Shown here in pieces: positions 22,321 through 34,570 of a DNA stretch of 64,000 nucleotides. Position numbers and translations under genes: made by a program. Below the pieces are notes generated by a model, which did no database searches, was not told the DNA's origin, and was given only the letters and a program-made list of their open reading frames with translations. The stretch lies in assembly GCF_009905375.1 (NCBI RefSeq), contig NC_133648.1, forward strand, positions 92,428,474 through 92,492,473, given 5' to 3'. Each line of letters starts with the position of its first letter. Within the stretch, counting starts at the first letter, position 1. The DNA comes from Apium graveolens. Its lineage: Eukaryota; Streptophyta; Magnoliopsida; Apiales; Apiaceae.

Positions 22321-23110
22321 TTATGAACTGGAAAAGAGTGGGAATTGAGAAGCAAAAGCTATAATGCTAGAAGCTATGATGAGAGTCTGTGCAATAGACA
22401 TGAAAGAATTTGGAATGATCACTTAACGTGGATTGAGTTTTCTTACGACAATAGATCGTATGTCAGTATCGAGATGTCACCTTATGAGATCCTTGAGGGA
22501 ATATAATGTCGATCTCCCTTATGTTAGGATGAAGTAGTAGAGTGCAAGATGCTCGAACCAGCAGTGGTCCAAAGGACTAAGGATATGATAGATTTAACCA
22601 GAGGACGGCTGGTAGCAGCTCAAGATCGACTGTAGAAGTATGTCAGTTTGGCCCGAAAGGACAAAGAGTATGAAGTAGGGAACCTAGTATTGTTAAAGGT
22701 ATTCCCTTGGAAATGATTGATGAGGTTCGGAAATAAAGGAAAGCTAAGTCCATGATTTGTTGGACCCTTGGATATATTAAAATGTATTGGGAAGTTATCA
22801 AATGAAGTAGCCCTACCCCCGAACCTGCAACAAGTTCGCAATGAGTTCCAAGTATCAATGTTAAGGAAGTTTGATCCATAGGTGAGACACATAGGGGAAT
22901 ATGAACACATAAAACTCCGACCAAACTTGACCTAGATGGAGCAACCCGTAAGGGTTATGGATTGAGAGGATCAAGTGTTTAGGAACAGGGTTATCAGACT
23001 AGTCAGAGTTTTGTAATAAAACCACAATGTGGATTTTTTTTTTACTTTAGAGTTAGAAAGCGCAATGCGAGAAAAGTATTCCCAACTATTTTCTATCTGA
23101 TTCTGGGACG
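22321..23110 (+). pseudogene. Element G integrase end and chromodomain remnant
   Basis: Parallels about 60850-61610 of element F. The MRVCAID, WNDHL and SYDNRS peptides, the [12 protein letters not shown] region and the final LESAMREKYSQLF-like chromodomain end can be followed in shifting frames with many stops. The polypurine tract TTTTAAGGAGGGGAGAC (23117-23133) follows directly. Confidence 0.75.
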
Positions 23111-23133
23111 GAATCCTTTTAAGGAGGGGAGAC

Positions 23134-26100
23134 TGTAGTAACCCCAATTTTTGGAAATTTTTGAAACCCTGATGAATAGTAAAAAATTTCTGACTATGCT
23201 GATTAAGGAAAATTATCAGACCACGCTATATAGGAATACTGTTATGGAAATTCTGAGATCGTATTAGTATTCCATAAAGTAAATGAGTATGTGTGAAGGT
23301 CGTCAGAGTTTGAATCCGGACACTTTGATTTTTTCCTGAAAATCCACCAGATACCGAAAGAATTGAGTATAAGGTAACATGATTAGAAGGATTTTTATTA
23401 AAGGATTATAGTAGAGGATCATTAAATAAATATAAGATATTAATAAAGGTTCAGGGAATCAAGGGAAATGTCATCAAACCATAAGGGATTGACATATGGC
23501 AAGAAAGTGATGCATGATGGATGATGTCATCAAGGGAGAAGATATTTATGCAAGAAAATCAAAGAAGCTTTTTCATTTTTTTTTCATTTCATCATTTTGC
23601 TCTCGGCCAAAATGATACCAGAAACTTCAAACGGCCATATCTCCTTCAATACACACTCAAATATTGTGTTCTATAGCTCGTTGGAAATGTATTGAGATGG
23701 CCTACAACTCTTGTTCACAAGTATCATCCAAATAATCAAGGTAAGACCTTCATATTTATAGTTCTTTAAATCGGACATTTTAGAAACTTCAAAATCTAAC
23801 TTTGTGTTTTCTTGATGGTTTGTGAGATCCAAGCTTGTATAAGGATTGATCAAGGTTTTAAGGCTCCCTAGCAACGTTTCACTCACAAATTAAGGTATAA
23901 AAACTTCTTGACCTTTAGTACTAAGCTTGATTGTTTGAGTTTTTAGATGAATTGGTAAATGTATAGTTAGATCCACGCTTAGTAGTGATTTTTGTGAAGT
24001 TGTGTTGATTTTGAATGGTGAATTTGTAGTGATTGAATGAGTTGGTAAAACGTTGGAGTGTGGACTGATTTTTCAGTGGTTTAAGTTGTATTTGTTGTGT
24101 TACTGATTGTTGGAGGATGGGAGTGAATTGATGAGAATTTAGGGTGGTAATTATTTTGGGAATCGCGTAAACATAGCCGTCGTAATGCCCGATTTTCCTT
24201 AACTATTTTTGTGCTTAACTTTAGGATCCGTGAACTCACTGTACGATTCTGAACTTTGCTATTTTTAGCTAGATCATGTCATAATCTTCGTTTTGGTATG
24301 TGGTTCGCTTAGATCCGATGTACGGTTTAGGAGACACAACCGTTTTAAGTAACGTTGTTTCGTGAGCGAACCATTACCCCCGCTTTACTTTGAAACCTTG
24401 GTTAAGGTCCTTAAATGACTAATTGGAGTATGAAACAATTATTTAAGGTGGGTTAAGCAGTTGGTAAAGTACTCGCGAAAGAGTCTCCTTAAAATTTATA
24501 ACGGTTAATTTATTAAAATTGGTGAAGCCGAGGGTACGCAAGTGATTAACGCAAATCGTTAAGTGTATAAGCGACCGCAAGCTACCGTTAGGGTAAGAGT
24601 GAGTTTTGACTAGTTTCTTAAGCGACCGTGGTCTAATTCCGGCTTATGTTGTTGTTCATAGGTTATCGGACCCACTTTAAGCTTAAGTCTACCCCGAAAC
24701 ACTCAGACAAGTTTTCTACCCGTTATACTGTTGTTGTGATGTAAATATATTGATGCATTATCTTGAGATAAGTGCATGGTTGTTATTAGAAAATCTTGCG
24801 ATATATTGGAGCATGTTGATATGGTATATATATGCATGTTGTGAAATCTTGATATTTTATTATCAATTCAAATGCTTATAAACTGCATAAAACCTATGCT
24901 AGAGATAAGCAGTAGTTACGTATACCCTTAGGGACCCAAAGGTTAACATTTTTCTAAACCGGCAGGCGATGTTCCCGAGTTATATATATATATATATATA
25001 AATAGTTTTCAAAATTATTTATCGAATAATTTTTATTCTATATTTTTATATTATAAGTGAATATTATTTTTTGAATATTCATTTAAGATTCCTATTGCGA
25101 TCAAAGACTAGTTTAATTATTGAATAGAGTTCCTAGCTATGGAACTTATTTTATTTCTATTAATAAATGAATATTAGTTTGAATATTCATTTAAGGAGTT
25201 ACGACTCCGCTTATTTTATTTAATGAATATTATTTTGAATATTTGTTCGAGGACTTATGACTCCGCTTATTTTATTTAATTAATATTATTTTGAATATTC
25301 ATTCGAGGACTTATGACTCCGCTTATTTTATTAAATAATATTCTTTATTTTCCTAAAGAATAATGTTTCGACATTTGCCAAGTATTCGGAAAATAATTGA
25401 TACTATCAAATTATTATTACTTTAAATATTTCCAGAGATTATTTTCAAACTTTATCAAAACTATTATTGGAAAGTTAGAGGGGATCCCAAAACTCGTTTT
25501 CAAATTTAAGTTCTTCCTTTCGAAGGGGATTTAAATACTCGCTCAAAAATCTGAGGGATCCAGCTTCTGATGTATTTTTATATTCGCAACAAGGTTGTTG
25601 TTTTGATAAAAGAGTTTTTGATTACTTACCCAACACTCGGGAAGTAAAATTCTTGGAGTAAGTTAATCCACTAATAGGCATCGCCTGGGATATATCTGTA
25701 AGTTTTCCTTTCCAACTAGATACGACTTTTTGGTGGAGTCGTATCAACAAGTTTCTACTTGGGGAAATGGGGGACAAGCTTTATGTTTCAGAGTTATGGA
25801 TTTCATCTGACTAGGAGTGGCGTAAGTGGTCGAGTGGTGCCGGCCCAGCCTTATTATATTGGCCCAAATGGCCCGGAAGTTCCGCTAAGACGGTCCATTC
25901 CTTAGAAGTCCAGTGTTCGGTCAAAAAGTAAATCCAACTGTTCTCTTCTATATGTAGAAAATGGTGGGGTTGCACTACTGCGACTGATCATCGTGAGTGG
26001 TCTTCCTGGCGCGGCAAACTCCCGTAATGAGTTCATCATCCAGTTGGATATTTCTGCAACACTACCCAGAGCACTTCGATAGAAAGGCTACGGCTGGGTG

Positions 26101-27096
26101 ATTGTTGAGTGTTGGCAGGGTCGAGTTTTCAAAATGATGTTTTCATCAAATGAAGTATCTCGTAACTTCATTTCATTTTGATGATATTTGAAAGATTGAT
26201 TCCATACAAGTTTTGTCTTGTATCTTCGTCTATGGGATGAACTATTTATACCTTGAACGGTGGTAGTTCAAGTAGTATTCGGAAAAAGATATATGTATAT
26301 TGGAGTATCTTGTATCTTCATCTTTTCAACTTATATCTAGTAAATGATTATCTTACGCATGACAAAGATTTTCAGAAAAACATTGAGACAAGGTTATATA
26401 TATGAGATCACCTTGCAACGAAATTTTATACAGTTATAAACTGGAACTCCGTGTATAATATATATGTCAGAGGATTTCAAAGATTTTGAAAAGTATATAT
26501 GTATATATATACTGAATATTTTGTGACTTCGTCTCATTAAGATATCAAACTTTGTTCATTTCTTTTTGACCAAGACTTTCATGAGTATTATGAGAATGCT
26601 CATACAATGTTAATTATTATACATGTTATTTTGGTGGGCTTGTTGCTCACCCTTGCTTTATTCTTTCATCACACAACAACAGTTAGACAAGATGAACATG
26701 ATCAAGCTCCCAATTCGCGAGCGGATAGGAAATGTTTCGCAGTTTCCTGTAAGTTTCCTGTAGGTGTTGATGCCATTGTAGCTGAGGTAGGAACTACCAA
26801 TAGGCTAGGCTTTCAACTTTTGATATACCGGACTTATGTATATTTATGAATTGTAATAATGGCAAAGAATCTGTAAATTTATTCAGAAACCCTTTTGAGG
26901 TGTAATGACTTATAATTGTGGAATAAAATGACTTGTATTGTTTTTGGTATTCATCTCTGAGACTATAACTTGTGGTGTGTGTGTATTGTGGGGTCACAGT
27001 ACGCAGTAGTTGGTTGTTTATTAAGATTAAGTGTTATTAAGGGAAATGGAACTCGTGACAACCCGGATCCCCGACCCCGGATTTGGGGGTGTTACA
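23134..27096 (+). repeat. Right LTR of element G (about 3.96 kb)
   Basis: Starts TGTAGTAACCCC (one change from the left LTR) and ends GGGGGTGTTACA. It repeats the left LTR, including the 60-bp tandem units (25170-25330), with a deletion of about 115 bp near 23460 and scattered substitutions. The divergence places G well before F in time. Confidence 0.9.
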
Positions 27097-27324
27097 ACAT
27101 ACTTGTCTTTGTTTGGAATTTTAATTAGGCATATGCATTGAGATTTACAGTTGCAAACACTTTGACAGGAAAAATAATAATCAATGAAGTTGTAAACACA
27201 AGGCAATCATGACATGAACAACAAGCAATAAAAATAAATTGATATCGAAGAAGAAAATTTTTCATTGATAATAAACACATAGTACATTAAGATTTAGATT
27301 ACATCAAGTAAATCTTAATCCTAA
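27097..27324 (-). other. Element B sequence between element G and the small ORF
   Basis: Starts with the second copy of the target-site duplication (27097-27101). No coding frame can be followed except a few residues joining the additional-ORF remnant. The globular N-terminal part found in element A should lie here and is absent. Confidence 0.5.
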
Positions 27325-27693
27325 CTACTCTAGTTTTGGCTTCTTCTGCTCGGCCTCTATCCTCCTTGCCCGACGCTGGTAGGCTCTGGACATGGAGTGT
27401 GCAAGAGAGATGATCCTCTCCTACAACTCTAGAGCAGCAAGGCGTTGCTGCTCAGCCACCCTTGCACGTCTCTCTTGCTCCAGAGAGACCTCTCCCTCAA
27501 AGAAAAGGAAGTTACTCTGATCGTCCCACGAGAGTTCATCGAAGACCTCAAGTGGAACATCAAAGGGGCTGCAAACAACCCCCTTGATATGGACACGAAG
27601 TCCGATAGGATCAAAGTAAGCTTGCTTGTCAGCCAGATGATGAACAGGTAGATAAACTCCATTTAAAAGCATGTAGAAGACTGGAGCATCCAT
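27325..27693 (-). pseudogene. Small accessory ORF of element B with one internal stop
   Basis: Starts MDAPVFYMLLNG at 27693 and reads to TAG at 27421-27423 (90 residues); the same frame then continues ERIISLAHSM to a stop at 27325. The Arg/Glu-rich helix ERRARVAEQQR plus ERII-LA parallels ERREAIRQQERIIRLA of the small ORF in element A, and both share an FFE segment ahead of it. The internal TAG stands where A has CAA, so it fits a mutated Gln codon (CAG to TAG). The position between pol and the additional ORF is the same in A. Function unknown. Confidence 0.6.
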
Positions 27694-29105
27694 TAGAGAG
27701 AGATGAACAAGAGGTGAGTTTTGTAATTAGGATGTTTATTGAGAATGAGAGTAGTGATGGATAAAGTGGAGTGAAAGGTTTGAATTTATGGAGGGAGAAA
27801 AGAAAGAAACCAAGAGACTCTTGAAATACCCGGTTAATAAGTGTAATAATTACACAAGCATACTTTACGAGAAACTAGACAGTTAGAAATGGCTAGTTAC
27901 TATTCCCCATGCAAGTACTCAAGAATCTTAGTTCACTTTCTAGGATAACTATTTCCCATGCAAGTAAGCAAGTACTCCCTACACAAAAGGTAACCCCTCC
28001 TATCAGCAAAATATTTCACTAGCTAACTCATCAAAACAAATACTGATAAGGAAAATTTTGAATAAATTCAAAACACGTAATTAGCACATAGTCAAATAAA
28101 TTTAACTGTTATCAGCATTCATAAACATCACATATACTGCACTAGCCTACCTACATTGGACTAAGATATTTCTCATTAAAAAATATTGCACATAAGCACA
28201 TAAATGTGTCAATAAGTCTGAGTAATTATAGACACAGTGTGTCAAAAGTATTTTGCTTAACATAATTTATGAATTAAATTATTACAGTTTTTCATACTTT
28301 TTGCTCCTTTTGATCTATTATTTATTAACTTCATATATTTAGAATATGAATTAATAGGATATTTAGTTTGCTTAGAATTTCGAGAAATTCCAAGTTAAAA
28401 AAAATATTCGAGAAGTTTGGGTATTTATAGTAAAAGTAAATGACTTGTCGAGAACTCAAAATTAGATATTTGAAATTAATCTATCGAGAAGTCATTTTGA
28501 GAAATAAAGTACATATCGAGAAGTCATTTTAAATTACTCTTTTAGAGAACTCAAACTTGACTTATCGAGATGTCAAATAAATACTCATTATATCCAAAAA
28601 GTGGACTGAATAATTTCCAACTTTTATTAGAATAAATTTTCCAAAAGAATTTTACCAAAATAATTTATTAATTTAAATTATCTCAGTTCTGAGTTATTGA
28701 TAAGTCAAAAATTGTACTTGTAGAGAACTCTGTGAATAAACATTACTAGAGAACTTTACAAGGACTTATCAATAAGTCATTTTTAAGCCTATCGAGGACT
28801 TACTCGAGAAGTCCTAAATGACTTATCGAGAAGTCAATTTATACTTATCGAGAACTCAATTCTCTATATACTTTTAGTTTTTGTAATTCTGCCTTGTGTT
28901 AATTTTACATATTGAGAATGTAAATTAACAACTGAGCAGTTTTCTTAGAATTCGAAAAATTCCAAGTTAATTGAATTTGAAAAATAAATATGCAGAAATT
29001 TCTGAAATATTCATAATTCATATTTCAGTTAATTTCCAATTTAATCAAATTGATTTTGATTTACTGGAGATTAATCTGCTGCAAAACATTAGCTGAGTTA
29101 TTGCC
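27694..29105 (-). other. Element B spacer with dispersed TTATCGAGAAGTC motifs
   Basis: Non-coding. From about 28430 to 28860 it holds roughly eleven copies of TTATCGAGAAGTC / TCGAGAACTC variants, the same motif family as in B's LTRs (11250-11770). The rest is AT-rich. Confidence 0.65.
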
Positions 29106-30681
29106 TTAGGATGAAGAGTTAAGCATTCCAATTTCACCTACAAGTCTAGTGAAAGTTGCTTCATCCAAAAGTTTAGTAAAAATGTCAGCTAACTATTTTT
29201 CTGTTGGTACAAAAATGAGCTCAATGGTACCATTTGTAGCATGTTTTCTGATGAAATGATACCTTACATCAATGTGCTTTGTCCTAGAATGATTAACTGG
29301 ATTAGCTACTATAGATATAGCACTAGTAGTGTCACACTTAATAGGAATTTTATGTAACACTAGGCCATAATCCATTAGCTGATTTCTAATCCAAAGTACT
29401 TGAGCACAACAACTTCCTACAGCTATGTATTCAGCCTTAGCTGTAGAAGTTGACACAGATTGTTGTTTCTTGCTATACCAGGATACAAGTCTTTATCCAA
29501 TAAATTGACAGCTTCCACTGGTATTCTTCCTGTCAACCCTGCATCCAGCAAAATCTGCATCTGTATAACCAACAGCTTCAAAACTAGTTCCCTTAGGATA
29601 TCATAATCCCAAGTTTGGAGTTCCCTTCAAGTATTTGAAAATCCTCTTAACATCCATCAAATGTGATTCTTTTGGATTAGCTTGAAATCTTGCATATAGA
29701 CATTTGGCAAACATGATGTCTGGTCTACTTGCTGTTATGTAAAGCAATGATCTAATCATCCCTCTATAGCTTGAGATATCTACACTCTTACCCTTTTTAT
29801 CTTCATCCAACTTTGTTGCAGTAGACATAGGTGTAGATGCAGGTGAATAATCAGCCATTCCAAACTTTTTCAATAGATCCTTGACATATTTAGTTTGGCT
29901 GATGAAGATACCATCACTTCTTTGGCTGACTTGAAGTCCAAGGAAGTAACTCAGTTCCCCCATCATACTCATTTTATATTCACTTTGCATAAGCTTGGAG
30001 AATCTTTGGCAAAGTTTCTCATTAGTAGAACCAAAACTGATATCATTCACATAAATCTGAACTAAGATCATATATTCACCATGTTTCTTGTAGAAGAGAG
30101 TCTTGTCTATGGTTCCTCTAGTAAAACCATATTTTAGTAGATAGTGTGTCAAGCTCTTGGTGCCTGTTTTAGTCCATATAGAGCCTTAAGTAACTTGTAC
30201 ACAAAGTTTGGAAATTTGGATCTTCAAAGCCAGGTGGTTGTTGCACATAAACTTCTTCTTCTAGCTCACCATTCAGAAAGGCACTTTTGACATCCATTTG
30301 ATACACTTTGATGTTTGAATGTGCAGCAAATGCTAAGAAAATTCTTATAGCTTCAAGTCTTGCAACTGGAGCAAAAGTTTCATCATAATCAATTCCTTCT
30401 TCTTGTGAGTAGCCTTTTGCAACTAACCTTGCTTTGTTTCTAGTAACTATACCATTTTCATCCATTGTGTTCCTGAACACCCATTTTGTTCCAATGATGC
30501 TTCTATTCTTTGGTGCAAGAACTAATTTCCAGACTTTACTTGTTTCAAACTGATTCAATTCTTCCTGCATGGCACATATCCAATCAGGATCCAGAAGAGC
30601 TTCATCAATTTTCTTAGGTTCTACTTGAGACAGAAAATATGCATGTAGGCACTCATTAGCAGTTGCACTCCTGGTCCTCAC
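29106..30681 (-). pseudogene. pol: Element B reverse transcriptase and RNase H, broken
   Basis: Reads leftward: the linker ends with [12 protein letters not shown], then RT ([58 protein letters not shown]), a frameshift near 30160, and the catalytic box as YVND instead of YVDD (about 30050), which should kill the enzyme. RNase H pieces continue from 29600, with stops near 29601 and a TAG at 29190-29192 in the EKQLADIF region. The natural end, with SSS and TAA, is at 29106. The order and motifs match element A's pol. Confidence 0.85.
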
Positions 30682-30846
30682 GCCAGCAGTAGGATCACCA
30701 ATAATTGCATCTCTAGTGTGATTCCTATCCCAATTCCTTGTATGAGTTTGTTGACTGGTGCCTTCATTATTTCCCTCATTGTTGGTATGACTGCTGGATT
30801 CTTCTTATCTTTCTCCCCTTGAGTTTATGCTCTCACATTCAGGTGT

Positions 30847-31861
30847 TTATAATGAGTTTCCATTTTCATGATTTTCCTGTTGAGTAGTCTCTTCATTTAA
30901 TGTCTGATGTGCATCAACTTCAACTTCTCCATCAGAGTCACTATCAATGTTGAGGTTTTCAAATGCTAGGGCTTTAGCTTCATTATCATCAAGGAATTTC
31001 AAGCCTGGACATTTGTCATCATCAAAGATCACATAAGTGCTTTCTATAATCTTATTTTGATCAGTCACATAAACTTTGTAGGCTATTCTTTCCAGTGAAT
31101 ATCCTAGAAAAATTGCTTCAAAAACTTTTGAGTCAAATTTTCCCACATTCAGAGTTGACTTTTAAAATATAACACTTGCTTCCAAACACATGAAGATGCT
31201 TTACCATAGGCTTCCTCTTGGACATGATTGAGTAAGGTGACTTGCCATGTGCCTTGGTAATGAGATATCTATTCTGAGTGTAACAAGCAATGTTAGCAGC
31301 CTCTTCCCAAAAATTTGTTGGCAACTTGGCATCTTGCAGCATAAATCTGGCAGCTTCAACCAAAGTTCTGTTCTTCCTCTCAACTACTCCATTTTGTTGA
31401 GGTGTCCTGGCAGCTGAGAATTCTTGAACAATGCCTTTGCCTTTGCAGAATTCACTTAATGTAACATATCTGAATTTTGTTCCATTGTCACTTCTCAGTC
31501 TTTTCACACAATTGTAATATTCATCCTGCTTCTCTATCTTCTTGATGTGCTCAATTATGATGTGTAGAGTTTCATCTTTAGAGTACATGAACTCTACCCA
31601 AGTGTATCTTGAGAAATCATCCACCATCAAAAGTGCATATATGTTTCTTGAAATTGATAGGACATTCACTGGCCCAAATAAGTCCATGTGAATAAGTTGC
31701 AAGCGTGCACTTATAGAGTTCACAATTTTTGACTTGTGACTAGATCTTTTCATCTTTCCTTTTTGACAAGCTTCACAAACTTCAATTTGAGCAAATTTCA
31801 GTTTGGGCATATCTCTCACTAATTCCTTTTTGACTAAGTTGTTAATTGCCTTAAAATTCAA
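30847..31861 (-). pseudogene. pol: Element B integrase, broken
   Basis: CEACQKGKMKRSSHKSK (end of the zinc-binding region), HMDLFGPV with the first catalytic Asp, LRSDNGTKF with the second, and [11 protein letters not shown] with the Glu are all present in one frame (31861-31133). A frameshift near 31140 moves to the next part, which carries the C-terminal copia motif (KVFEAIFLGYS) and an acidic linker, stopping at 30847. It corresponds to the first part of element A's pol fragment. Confidence 0.85.
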
Positions 31862-32293
31862 GTGAGACAGCTTCTTATGCCATAGCTTGCTTTGTTCTTC
31901 TGATGCCTTGGTGTAGAAGCAGCAAATACCTTCCTTATTTGTTAAGTCCAGATCTGCAATAAATAAGCTTCCTTTTCTTGCTCCTTTCAGAGCAACTTCA
32001 CCAGTTTTCTTGCTGATAAAAGTGCATTCTTCTTTGTTGAATAAAACTTCAAATCCTTTGTCTGCAAATTAGCTAATACTGAGAAGATTCACTTCAAGAC
32101 CAGCTACTAGTGCTACATCATTAATGACAACATTTTCAGAAACAATCTTGCTATATCCCATTGTGAATCCTTTATTATTGTCTCCAAAGGTCACCAATGG
32201 GCCATCTTTTTCCTCAAACTGTGATAGCAGGGCCTTATCACCTGTCATATGTCTGGAGCATCCACTTTCAATGATCCATATGACTTTTTTCAC
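31862..32293 (-). pseudogene. pol: Element B protease and pre-integrase region, broken
   Basis: WIIESGCSRHMTGDKALL is the copia protease active-site region. The family has Asp-Ser-Gly here, and this copy has Glu-Ser-Gly, so the catalytic aspartate is replaced. The frame stops at 32069 after VNLLSIS. The pre-integrase segment continues to 31862 with stops. Confidence 0.75.
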
Positions 32294-32420
32294 TTTTCTC
32301 TACACACGATGAGATTCAGGTATGTTTAGTGACCCAAGCAGTGTTGGGTACTTTCTTCTTGTTATCTGATTTAGCAGAAGTAGAGTGAGTTGTTTCAGAA
32401 AAAATAGAGTTCAATGATTG

Positions 32421-34405
32421 TTATGCATTTTCCCTTTCTGATGTAGACTCAATTTTTATTTCTTTAAGGTCTACTCTCAGTTTGTGGCAACTCTTCATCA
32501 CTTTCAGGTTACAAGGGATGCAGTCAAACTTATCACAGAATGAGTAGGGATCATTTAAATCTGCTTCATTGTATTTGCAAGCTCCTTCAATTCGCTTACT
32601 AACAACCTTTTTACAAAGGTGAGTTAGATGATTTGCAGAGCCACATTTTTCATACTTTTTTTCTGGAGCATCTGCAACATAGTCCATATTATTGCTTTTG
32701 TTTATCCCTATTCTCTCATTTCTATTTTTCTTCTTCTTTCCTGCATCTACAATCTTGGTTTCTTTGACAAAAGTCTTGGTACTTTGATTGTTCATGAGAT
32801 TTTCTTCATCCTTGGAAGATTGAGTTGAGTTGGCATTTTTCTTTTTATTATCCTCATCTGCAATCTCTTATTTGATAATCAATTCTTCTTCACTAAAGTC
32901 TACTTCACAAGCCTTGAACATAGGTGACCCAATGTTTTTTAGTATTGCTGGAACATTTTCATTCTCTGTTGCCTTTTCTTTGTCCCTTATGTTCTTCTTT
33001 TTGCTGTTCAAAGCATCATAATCAAGACCAATAGCAATGTTTGCACATGGTTTGATTTTCTCATGGTACTGACCAACCAATTCAGATATATTATTGAAAG
33101 ACTTCAACCTTACTTTATTTTTCTCCAGTTTTTCCCTTAGCATAGCCTCAATCTCATTTGCACACTTGAGCTTGTTCTTCAAATAACCATTTTCTTGTTT
33201 CAAAGCTTCAAGCTCCATTGTCAACAATTTAGTTCCTTATTTTTTATTCTCAAGCTTCTCATTTAACTTTGTTAATCTACTAACTTCTTCATTAGCAGCA
33301 ACCATGCTTGTGTGGATGTAAAATATTTATGTGCTCATCTTGTCAACAGTTTCCTTATATTGATTCACATTTAAATCAGTGGTGGTAAGAGTTGGTACCT
33401 GTGACTTAGATGAGGATGATTTTCCTTGCTCTAAAGCCATGAGTGCATAGTTTCCAAGTTCTTCATCTTCATCAATTTCATAGTCATCCTAACTTTTACC
33501 TTCTGCAATATAAGTTTTGCTTTGCTGTTTCTTCAGAAGAGCTTCATATTTTGCTTCAAGTTCAAGATAAGCTTTATCTTTTGTTACCTTCTTGGGTTTC
33601 CTGCATTCTGTAGCAAAGTGACCCAGTTCATCACAACTAAAGCACCTTATCTTAGACCTGTCAACAGATCCAGTTTTATAGCCATTCTTGCTATCAGAAT
33701 TGTACTTCCCTTTCTCCTTCCAGATGTTGTCTTTGTTGAAAGACTGTCCTTTATTCTTGAAGTATCTTGTCTTCTTTACTCTAATATTAGAGAATTTCTT
33801 AGCCAAATAAGCCATTGACTGATCTAGCTCATCCAGTTCTTCAAGAGTATATAACTCATCTTTTTCCAATTCTAGAATGACTTGTTTTTGTGAATCATTT
33901 GTTCTTTGCTCTCTTGCTGAGGCAACTGGAGTTTAAGATCTTGGTTCATCATTGGATGTTTGACCTTCATTTACAATTAAAGCACTAGATCCATCCACAA
34001 CGTGTCCTTGACCAGATCTCAATGATTGTCTTTGAATCCTCTCTAGTTCATATGTTTTGAGAATTCCATATAGAACTTCCAGTGTTATTCTGCTTAAGTC
34101 TCTCCCTTCCCTGATTGCTGAGATTTTCAGTGCCAAATGATCAGGCTACTATCCAAGGATACTTTCTCTTTTTCAGGATCAGTATACTCAGCAGGATCTT
34201 TTAGAGCATAAAGAGTTGGGATAATCCTATCTCCATCTGTATATTCCTCAATTCTAACCATAGGAATAAAAGGTCCATCCTTGAGGATCTGAATGTAGAA
34301 AGGATTGGTCATCTTGATGAAAAACATCATTTTCTTTTTCCAAAGAGTGTAGTTAGCTTTGTCAAGGGTAGGAATTTTGATGCTACTGATTTTCTGTGTA
34401 TTCAT
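32421..34405 (-). pseudogene. gag: Element B gag, broken
   Basis: Starts MNTQKISSIKIPTLDKANY at 34405, close to the PBS, as expected for copia gag. It is frameshifted near 34130 and continues through LKISAIREGRDLSRITLEVLYG with stops at 33933, 33489, 32868 and 32421. A CCHC zinc knuckle (CFSCDELGHFATEC, about 33660-33615) binds RNA in working gag. A long coiled-coil-like region (LEALKQENGYLKNKL, 33227-32868) and Lys-rich parts follow, as in SIRE gags. Confidence 0.8.
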
Positions 34406-34442
34406 TCTTCCAAGATCTTAAATCTGTTTACTTTCAGATTTG

Positions 34443-34454
34443 GCTCTAATACTA
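34443..34454 (-). other. Primer-binding site of element B
   Basis: TAGTATTAGAGC on the minus strand, two changes from the initiator-tRNA-Met site TGGTATCAGAGC, two bases from the end of the right LTR. Confidence 0.7.
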
Positions 34455-34456
34455 CT

Positions 34457-34570
34457 TGTTAGGTAATGAATAACACACAGAGGGGGGGGGATGAATATGT
34501 TTTACTATTTTTAGGCTTTTCTTGAAAGTTAATGTTTGAACACGGTGAATTAAATCTTGTAGAGAAAAGT
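34457..34570 (-). repeat. Right (5') LTR of element B, first piece
   Basis: TGTTAGGTAATGAATAACAC with a G run and GATGAATATG, matching the left LTR (10654-10762). It is cut at 34570 by solo LTR H. Confidence 0.85.

Larger units (their letters stand above)
13564..27096 (+). mobile_element. Element G: decayed, rearranged Tekay-like Ty3/gypsy element with 4-kb LTRs, inserted in element B
   Basis: TGTAATAACCCC...GGTGTTACA LTRs flank a 5.5-kb internal region. The 5 bp on each side are ACATA (13559-13563 and 27097-27101), a perfect target-site duplication. A PBS and a polypurine tract are present. LTRs (13564-17620 and 23134-27096) are clearly the same sequence, but with many substitutions and a deletion of about 115 bp in the right copy near 23460. 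Internal coding parts match element F but are broken and out of order, and about 2.9 kb has no match to F. It could not encode its own proteins. Confidence 0.9.
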
